A stretch of DNA of 43,931 nucleotides, from the NCBI GenBank assembly GCA_003599475.1, contig QZKK01000157.1, positions 1-43,931 on the forward strand, given 5' to 3'. The position numbers were made by a program, and so were the translations under genes. Below the pieces are notes generated by a model. The model ran no database searches. It was given only the letters and a program-made list of their open reading frames with translations, and was not told where the DNA came from. This document shows positions 38,770-43,931 of this stretch, piece after piece. Origin of the DNA: Desulfobacteraceae bacterium (GTDB lineage Bacteria; Desulfobacterota; Desulfobacteria; Desulfobacterales; SURF-15). Positions within the stretch are counted from its first letter, which is position 1. Each line of letters opens with the position of its first letter.

Positions 38770-39135
38770 ATGAATATGATTAGAAAAAAAAGGATGTTTT
38801 CGAAGATATTCGGTTTGCTGTTATCGCTGCTTCTCCTCAGTGTGCTTACAGCTCAGGTGATTTTTGCTGCTGACGTATTCGGTTCTGACAAACACATTAA
38901 GATAGGGCTTGACTGTGAAAACTGCCATGAGACGGCGAAAGTGGATGCAGGAGCAGAGGTCGGTATGGCCAAGTGTCTGAGTTGTCACGGGCCGTATGAA
39001 AGACTTGCGAAGCGGACGGAAAAAATGAGCCGCAACCCGCATGCAAATCCCCATTACGGAGATCTCGACTGCAATGAGTGCCACCACGGACACAGCGCTG
39101 ACAAAAACTATTGCGCCAGCTGTCACAGAAAATAA
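38770..39135 (+). CDS. small tetrahaem cytochrome c
   Basis: A 121-residue periplasmic cytochrome with a signal peptide (about 11-34, LLLSLLLLSVLTAQVIFAA) and four CxxCH motifs at 49-53, 69-73, 101-105 and 115-119. The arrangement CENCH, CLSCHG, PHYGDLDCNECHHGHS and CASCH resembles the Shewanella small tetrahaem cytochrome and the haem domain of flavocytochrome c fumarate reductases. It lacks the flavin domain, so it likely shuttles electrons in the periplasm. Two ATG codons (38770 and 38776) are possible. The ribosome site is weak. Confidence 0.85.
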   Translation: MNMIRKKRMFSKIFGLLLSLLLLSVLTAQVIFAADVFGSDKHIKIGLDCENCHETAKVDAGAEVGMAKCLSCHGPYERLAKRTEKMSRNPHANPHYGDLDCNECHHGHSADKNYCASCHRK

Positions 39136-39555
39136 GGTTTATGCGGCTGTCGCGATCTGGATACGGATGAATACCATCTCGTTTATGTGGCCATGACTCC
39201 GGCCAAAATCCCGGTTGAGGTTCGATAAAGGAAACAACCTTCCGGAATTTATCAGATCCATTCAAAAGCGAGGAAGAATCCGAGCGTGACTCTGCATACT
39301 GCATCCGACCTCTTTTATTATTTACACTCAACATATTCCGTACTATAAGGTGCCTCACTGTGGCATGAGCTTGGGCCCTCCCGCCATAGATCCATGCCCT
39401 CTCAAAGGCCGCAGCCTGAAGCACTCTCTTACGCCTTCCGGAGCTTATGCTCGGGCTGCGCCTGGTGATGGCGGCTGGGCAGGAAAAAGGACGCTGCTTT
39501 TCTGAAAGAGAAAGGGAGACTGCCATGGGAAAACTTTCCAATCGGGAGCTGGATC
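39136..39555. other. gap without an identifiable gene
   Basis: No frame in these 420 bases has codon bias or similarity that I recognise. There is an AT-rich stretch near 39310-39350 and no clear promoter, terminator or repeat. Confidence 0.4.
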
Positions 39556-40740
39556 ATGAAAAAAGTGATGGTTGCCTTGCTTCTCCTGAGCATGATGTTG
39601 AATCCGGCATGGGCCGCAAGCAAAAAGGTCCGATCGATCCAGAAGCAGGCCGCGCCTGACAAAACCGCGGGCAAAGCCGCGCTGCCGGAAAAACAAGACC
39701 CCTACAAAGCCTTTATCGTGGTGGAAGCCGTGACGGGTCGGGTTTTGGAAGGCGAAAATATCCATCAGCGCTTGCCGCCGGCCAGCGTGGCAAAACTGAT
39801 GTTGGCCCTTCTGGTCGTTGAAAAACTCGAAGCCGGGCAGATCAAGCTTGAGGACAGGGTGAACGCCACTGCAGATGCGTGCCGCATGGGCGGAAGTCAG
39901 GTGTTCCTAAAACAGGGCGAGTCCTTCTCCCTCGAAGAGATGATGCAGGCCCTGCTGGTTGCATCGGCCAACGATGCCGCCTATGCCATTGGAGATTTCC
40001 TCTGTGGAAGCCGCGAAAGCGTTGTCGAGACGATGAATCTCAGGGCCAAGGAACTCGGCATGGCCGACAGCGCGTTCTTCTCCATGCACGGGCTGCCCCC
40101 TCAAAAGGGACAGGAACCGGATTTGACCTCCTGCCAAGATCTCTCCGTACTGTCCAGGATGCTGCTGAGGCATCCCAAGATCCTGGAGTGGACCTCGATT
40201 AAAACCATACCCTTTCGGCAAGGCCAGTTCATTATGAGAAATCACAACCGCTTATTGAATCGGTTCACAGGAATGGACGGTCTCAAGACCGGATATTATC
40301 GTGAAGCCGGATTCTGCATTGCGGCAACGGCACGGCAGAACGCACTTCGGCTGATCGTGGTGGTCATGGGGAGTCCGACCGCCAGGATCAGGGATCGGAT
40401 TGTGGAAGAGAAACTGAAGAAATGGTTTGCACTCTATGAAATGGCAGAGGTGATCAAAAAAGGGGAAATCGTGGAAATGGAAATTGCTGTTTCCGGCGGC
40501 AAACAAAAAACGTTGAAAGGGGTGACGGAACAGGGATTCTCCTACCCTGTCCCGCGAGAAGAAAAGAAGATGCTCCAAAAGGAGATCATTCTTCCGGAGA
40601 AGATCTCAGCCGGAGTATCCCAGGGGCAGAAGCTTGGGGAAATCGTCATCCGCTTCAAAAACGAACCTGTGGGCAGAGTCGGTGTTCTCTCGCCGATCCG
40701 AATCGAGAAGAGCGGCTTTTTCTCGGGGATGTTCAACTGA
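39556..40740 (+). CDS. D-alanyl-D-alanine carboxypeptidase (PBP5/6 type)
   Basis: Class C low-molecular-weight penicillin-binding protein that removes the terminal D-Ala from peptidoglycan stem peptides. The signal peptide is residues 1-20 (MLNPAWA cut site). Catalytic motifs: S77-V-A-K80 in PPASVAKLMLALLVVEKL, S137-A-N139 in LVASANDAAYAIGDFL and K244-T-G246 in GMDGLKTGYYREAGFC. The C-terminal PBP5-type beta domain (about 290-390) is present, but no clear amphipathic anchor helix follows KSGFFSGMFN. The length of 394 residues is normal. It acts in the periplasm. Confidence 0.9.
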   Translation: MKKVMVALLLLSMMLNPAWAASKKVRSIQKQAAPDKTAGKAALPEKQDPYKAFIVVEAVTGRVLEGENIHQRLPPASVAKLMLALLVVEKLEAGQIKLEDRVNATADACRMGGSQVFLKQGESFSLEEMMQALLVASANDAAYAIGDFLCGSRESVVETMNLRAKELGMADSAFFSMHGLPPQKGQEPDLTSCQDLSVLSRMLLRHPKILEWTSIKTIPFRQGQFIMRNHNRLLNRFTGMDGLKTGYYREAGFCIAATARQNALRLIVVVMGSPTARIRDRIVEEKLKKWFALYEMAEVIKKGEIVEMEIAVSGGKQKTLKGVTEQGFSYPVPREEKKMLQKEIILPEKISAGVSQGQKLGEIVIRFKNEPVGRVGVLSPIRIEKSGFFSGMFN

Positions 40741-40878
40741 CCGGCTGAGACAATTACAGGAGGCTCTGAGTCGACTTTCAATGAACGTTTGATCGGAGCA
40801 GCAAAATTGGAACTTTTGACAATCCCCTGTCGGTCGCACAACCGAAGGTTCTTTCATCGCGCTACGGTTGGAAAATTC

Positions 40879-42759
40879 CTATTCGATCACGAGGTGCTGG
40901 CCGGGGAAGATTCGGCTCCGGGGGGTCAGATGGTTGATGCGGAGAAAATGTTCGAGCTCCATGTTGTGTTTGTTGGCGATGCGGAAAGGGCTGTCCCCGC
41001 GCCTGACCTGATACCTTTTCAGAGCCTCGCTCACGGAGGGCCGGGCGGCCGGACTCGGAATCTTTAAAACCTGACCGGTCTGCAGGCGGGTGTTTTGAAG
41101 CAGGTTCTCCTTTTGGATTTCCTTGACGGTGGTTCCGTATTTGCTGGCGATATTCCAGAGTGAATCCCCGCTTTTGACGATGTGGGTGGGCGGGAAGGCG
41201 AGCTCGGGTTTTTGATATTTCAGGAGTTTATAAACGACGGCCCCTTCCTGCGGGATCTTCAAATGCTGGCCGGCGACGATGAGGTGCCGGCGGGTGATCT
41301 GGTTTGCCTGGACGATGACCGAGGTGCTGGTTTTATATTTCTTGGCGATGATCGACAAGGTTTCGCCGCGCCGTACCGTATGCGAGATGAATGCCTGCCG
41401 GGGTTTGGTGGGGATGGGAATTTCATCGAGCTTTGCCAACAGGATGTTTTCCTTGCCGTTTGGCACCCGCAAAACATAGGTTTCCGGCGGAATGATCTGG
41501 TACCTCAGTTCAGGGTTGAGATTTTTCAATGTCTCTTCGGCAATATCGATGATCTTTGCCGCATCGCGCAGATGAACCGACCTTGTGACGGTCGCGGTTT
41601 CAAAGGGGATCGGCTCTTCCAGTTCCACCTTGTCCAACCCGTAACTCTGAAGATTCTGAATGATGTGCAGGGTTGCCAGAAACCGGGGGACGTATCTGGC
41701 GGTCTCCCGAGGCAGACGTTCATAAAGGTCCCAGAAGTTATCCAGGTAGTTTATATTCTGCGACCGTATCAGCCGGAGCACCTTGCCTTCCCCGCAGTTG
41801 TATCCGGCCAGGACCGTCATCCAATCCCCGAAAATCGAATGGAGTTCTTTCAAGTAATCGATTGCCGCCTTCGTCGCCTTGGCGGGATCGAGCCGCTCAT
41901 CCACATAGTAGTCTCTTTTCAATCCGAACTTGTATCCGGTGGAAGGGATGAACTGCCAGAGCCCCAGGGCCCGTGCCGGCGATAAAGCATTGACTTTGAA
42001 GCCGCTTTCGATCAGCGGCAGCCATGACAATTCGGCCGGCAGCCCCGCCTCTCTCAATTCCTTCAGGATTTCCGGGCGGTACCGTCCGGAACGCCGGTAC
42101 GCTTCTCTGAAAAAATCTTTTTCCCTCCCCTTGGTAAAAAGATCGATTTCAGCCCTTGTGTGGTTGTTCAAGGTGATTGGGATCTCGTTGTGGGCTCCGT
42201 TGACCACGATGTTGCGGGAGGCATAAATTTCAAGGATGCGTTTTGAAATGGTGAAGCGAAGATCCTCCTTCTGCTGATAAAGATCCGCGAGGGCGTCTGC
42301 AACCTCGATGCTTAGAATCAGCGAATAGGCCTGATCCAGCGCTTCGATGGCGCTTTCGAGCTCGCCTTTTTGCCAGAAATCCTGGGCGGCCTGACAAAAA
42401 TCGAGCGCTTCATCCAGGACGCTCTGAATTTTCAGAGAATCCTCTCCGAGCGGCTCCTTGTCGTCGGCTGCGCCTTCTGCAGGAGGAACGGCATCCGCTT
42501 GTTCCGGCAGCCGGGACTGTTCGGGAATCAACGATGTCGTCTGCATTCCGGATGGCGGAAATTTTCTCGGGAGGGTGGTCGCGTTGTTGATTCCGTGCCC
42601 CCTTTTCCAGGCATCGGATTCGGTTTTTGCAAGCTCTTTGCCGGGCGAAACGATCCCGTATCCCTTCTGGACCGTCGAGCCTCCATCGATGTTTTGCATG
42701 CAGCCAAAAGCCAGAAACCCCAGAAGAGTCGATACCGAAAGCGTGCGAATGGTGATCAA
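40879..42759 (-). CDS. mltD: membrane-bound lytic murein transglycosylase D with three LysM domains
   Basis: The 626-residue lipoprotein (lipobox LAFGC, Cys20) has a variable N-terminal region (about 30-190) and then a family 1 lytic transglycosylase domain with catalytic Glu251 in LPLIESGFKVNALSPARALG, 'LWQFIPSTGYKFGL' and 'VLAGYNCGEGKVLRLI'. Three LysM domains follow: ISHTVRRGETLSIIAKKY, THIVKSGDSLWNIASKYG and RYQVRRGDSPFRIANKHN, in the last about 190 residues. It cleaves glycan strands to 1,6-anhydro products at the inner face of the outer membrane. The start is a TTG at 42759 behind GAGGAACTGGA; an internal ATG at residue 21 would lose the lipobox. Confidence 0.9.
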   Translation of the reverse strand: MITIRTLSVSTLLGFLAFGCMQNIDGGSTVQKGYGIVSPGKELAKTESDAWKRGHGINNATTLPRKFPPSGMQTTSLIPEQSRLPEQADAVPPAEGAADDKEPLGEDSLKIQSVLDEALDFCQAAQDFWQKGELESAIEALDQAYSLILSIEVADALADLYQQKEDLRFTISKRILEIYASRNIVVNGAHNEIPITLNNHTRAEIDLFTKGREKDFFREAYRRSGRYRPEILKELREAGLPAELSWLPLIESGFKVNALSPARALGLWQFIPSTGYKFGLKRDYYVDERLDPAKATKAAIDYLKELHSIFGDWMTVLAGYNCGEGKVLRLIRSQNINYLDNFWDLYERLPRETARYVPRFLATLHIIQNLQSYGLDKVELEEPIPFETATVTRSVHLRDAAKIIDIAEETLKNLNPELRYQIIPPETYVLRVPNGKENILLAKLDEIPIPTKPRQAFISHTVRRGETLSIIAKKYKTSTSVIVQANQITRRHLIVAGQHLKIPQEGAVVYKLLKYQKPELAFPPTHIVKSGDSLWNIASKYGTTVKEIQKENLLQNTRLQTGQVLKIPSPAARPSVSEALKRYQVRRGDSPFRIANKHNMELEHFLRINHLTPRSRIFPGQHLVIE

Positions 42760-43110
42760 ATCCAGTTCCTCATATTAGCGGGTTCACAGCGGGCAAATTG
42801 CCGAAAGGCTTTTCCAACCGATAAAACAAATGAGCTTTGGTTTGTCAAGAAATTTAATCGGAGAACGATTGATTTTCTCCAGGTCCTGTCCTATTATAAT
42901 GGATGCCGCAAACGCTCGATTTGAAACTTGCAATACATATACCAGATCCGGTCAGGTCGATCACCGAATTCACAGGTCCAAAGGAGAGCCGCCGCTGTTC
43001 TTGCGGGTGAGAAAACAGGATGAGCCAGCGAGGGCAGGGGTCCAACACCCGGCGAATGACCCGGCGCGGGTACGGATGTGATTTTTTTTTCTTGGATGTT
43101 CACTTTTTTC
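42760..43110. other. gap between mltD and the tRNA operon
   Basis: No gene is supported. The part 42950-43080 is GC-rich and could fold, but I could not match it to a known riboswitch or small RNA. Confidence 0.35.
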
Positions 43111-43139
43111 TTGATATTTTTACATTATGCCGGTAAATA
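43111..43139 (+). promoter_or_regulatory. candidate promoter of the tRNA-tuf operon
   Basis: TTGATA (43111-43116), a 17-bp spacer and TAAATA (43134-43139), in a T-rich context typical of strong stable-RNA promoters. The first tRNA starts at 43205, about 60 bases after the expected start site. Confidence 0.45.
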
Positions 43140-43204
43140 GGATTGTTCTTTTGTTCGGTTTTTCAATGGACGGGTAAGTGCATGGAGAATAAAACGCTGT
43201 GCCG

Positions 43205-43280
43205 GCCAGCGTAGCTCAGGTGGTAGAGCTACTGATTTGTAATCAGTGGGTCGGGGGTTCGAATCCCTCCGCTGGCTCCA
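43205..43280 (+). tRNA. tRNA-Thr(TGT)
   Basis: Complete cloverleaf: acceptor GCCAGCG with CGCTGGC, anticodon stem ACTGA/TCAGT with loop TTTGTAA (anticodon TGT), T-arm GGGGG-TTCGAAT-CCCTC and encoded CCA. First of four tRNAs before tuf. Confidence 0.95.
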
Positions 43281-43289
43281 TTTACAACG

Positions 43290-43374
43290 GGTGGGGTTCC
43301 CGAGCGGCCAAAGGGAACAGACTGTAAATCTGTCGGCGATGCCTTCGGAGGTTCGAATCCTCCCCCCACCACCA
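43290..43374 (+). tRNA. tRNA-Tyr(GTA)
   Basis: A class II tRNA of 85 bases with a long variable arm: acceptor GGTGGGG with CCCCACC, anticodon stem ACAGA/TCTGT with loop CTGTAAA (anticodon GTA), T-arm GGAGG-TTCGAAT-CCTCC, discriminator A and encoded CCA. Confidence 0.95.
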
Positions 43375-43540
43375 TCCTGAAAGTAAGTTGAATGTAGGAG
43401 ATTTCGAGTTCGAAATCGAGAAACTGACTACACGACTTCCTGCATAACCTTACTTGAGCATTGCGTTTTTGTACGCCAATTTGCCGCCGTATCAAACAGG
43501 GGAGGATACACGATTCGATGAATCCTATCCAACCCGTCGG

Positions 43541-43616
43541 GCGGGAGTAGCTCAGTTGGTAGAGCTTCAGCCTTCCAAGCTGAATGTCGCGAGTTCGAGC
43601 CTCGTCTCCCGCTCCA
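43541..43616 (+). tRNA. tRNA-Gly(TCC)
   Basis: Acceptor GCGGGAG pairs with CTCCCGC, the anticodon loop CTTCCAA lies between CAGC and GCTG (anticodon TCC), and CCA is encoded after discriminator T. 76 bases. Confidence 0.95.
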
Positions 43617-43665
43617 TTTTTTTTTGGGGTTCCACTCCCCAAGGCGATCGCACCCGAAGGGGATT

Positions 43666-43742
43666 GCCCACGTAGCTCAGTAGGTAGAGCGCTTCCTTGG
43701 TAAGGAAGAGGTTCACCGGTTCAATTCCGGTCGTGGGCTCCA
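43666..43742 (+). tRNA. tRNA-Thr(GGT)
   Basis: Acceptor GCCCACG pairs with CGTGGGC, anticodon stem CTTCC/GGAAG with loop TTGGTAA (anticodon GGT), T-arm CCGG-TTCAATT-CCGG and encoded CCA. 77 bases. It is the last tRNA before tuf. Confidence 0.95.
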
Positions 43743-43838
43743 GAAGTTTCGAAAAACATGCGGTCTGGCCGGGTAAGCGGAAACTCCGGGATTAGAAGCA
43801 GACGATTCAAACACAAGAATCAGGGGGAGGAATGCGAG

Positions 43839-43931
43839 ATGGCGAAGCAGAAGTTTCAGCGGACCAAGCCGCATGTGAATGTAGGGACGATCGGGCACAT
43901 CGACCATGGTAAGACGACGTTGACGGCGGCG
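43839..43931 (+). CDS. tuf: elongation factor Tu, 5' end (cut by window edge)
   Basis: EF-Tu brings aminoacyl-tRNA to the ribosome. The 31 visible codons read [20 protein letters not shown] and go on with the P-loop [13 protein letters not shown] (G-x4-GK-T/S). GGGGGAGG lies eight bases before the ATG. The order Thr-Tyr-Gly-Thr tRNA then tuf is the same as the thrU-tyrU-glyT-thrT-tufB operon of E. coli, so co-transcription is likely. The gene continues past the right edge. Confidence 0.95.
   Translation, partial: MAKQKFQRTKPHVNVGTIGHIDHGKTTLTAA

Noticed and set aside
42950..43080. Possible riboswitch or structured RNA before the tRNA cluster
   Set aside because: I looked for cobalamin, molybdenum cofactor, glycine and SRP RNA signatures and found no matching core; a covariance-model scan would be needed.
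1..43931. CRISPR array or phage gene cluster
   Set aside because: No regularly spaced direct repeats, cas genes, or phage structural or integrase genes were seen.

Overview
The window looks like a chromosomal segment of a strictly anaerobic Desulfobacterota (deltaproteobacterial) organism of moderate GC. The reasons are a corrinoid methyl-transfer gene set that feeds methyltetrahydrofolate, multihaem c-type cytochromes (one octahaem, one tetrahaem), an arsenic island, and the start of a tuf gene behind a Thr-Tyr-Gly-Thr tRNA cluster. The taxon is inferred from gene content, not from a marker gene.

Bases 1-5030 are a graveyard of defence and toxin-antitoxin (TA) genes. Intact modules are hicA-hicB, a minus-strand brnT plus antitoxin, and a second BrnT-like toxin plus antitoxin. 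Around them lie a RecG/AlbA-type helicase remnant, pieces of an HNH restriction endonuclease, an inverted-repeat element, a REPIN-like pair of palindromes, and two TA pairs (DUF433-DUF5615 and an antitoxin-PIN/DUF3368 pair) joined head to head after both toxins lost their 3' ends.

Bases 5030-17400 are mostly housekeeping: rlpA with a clear promoter, an amidohydrolase lacking an expected Asp, an octahaem HAO-like cytochrome, an arsR-arsP-arsN2 island with two matching ArsR operator candidates, a CDP-alcohol phosphatidyltransferase, der, rarA, an MFS exporter, a DUF1566 protein and tRNA-Arg(CCT).

Bases 17500-31787 are the main feature: thirteen genes, all on the minus strand. In transcription order they are a corrinoid protein, a PocR-AraC regulator whose 5' end overlaps it, a peptide/nickel-type ABC importer (binding protein, two ATPases, two permeases), a GpdQ-like phosphodiesterase, a second corrinoid protein, a UroD/MtaA-fold zinc methyltransferase, a methyltetrahydrofolate:corrinoid methyltransferase, a RACo-type reductive activator and a MetH-activation-domain protein. 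Together they can be read as a complete uptake-demethylation-reactivation system: a methylated solute is imported, perhaps cleaved, its methyl group moves to Co(I)-corrinoid and then to tetrahydrofolate, and RACo rescues oxidised cobalt. The combination with an oligopeptide-type importer and a phosphodiesterase is unusual, and the substrate is unknown.

Bases 31790-39200 are again mosaic: an MNT/HEPN module with a truncated HEPN toxin, a DUF898-M48 in-frame chimera, SMP-30 and MFS fragments beside an IclR regulator, an IS110 transposase remnant, an unrecognised exported protein, an MFS transporter and a tetrahaem cytochrome. Bases 39500-43931 return to core functions: a D,D-carboxypeptidase, an MltD-like lytic transglycosylase with three LysM domains, four tRNAs and the 5' end of tuf.
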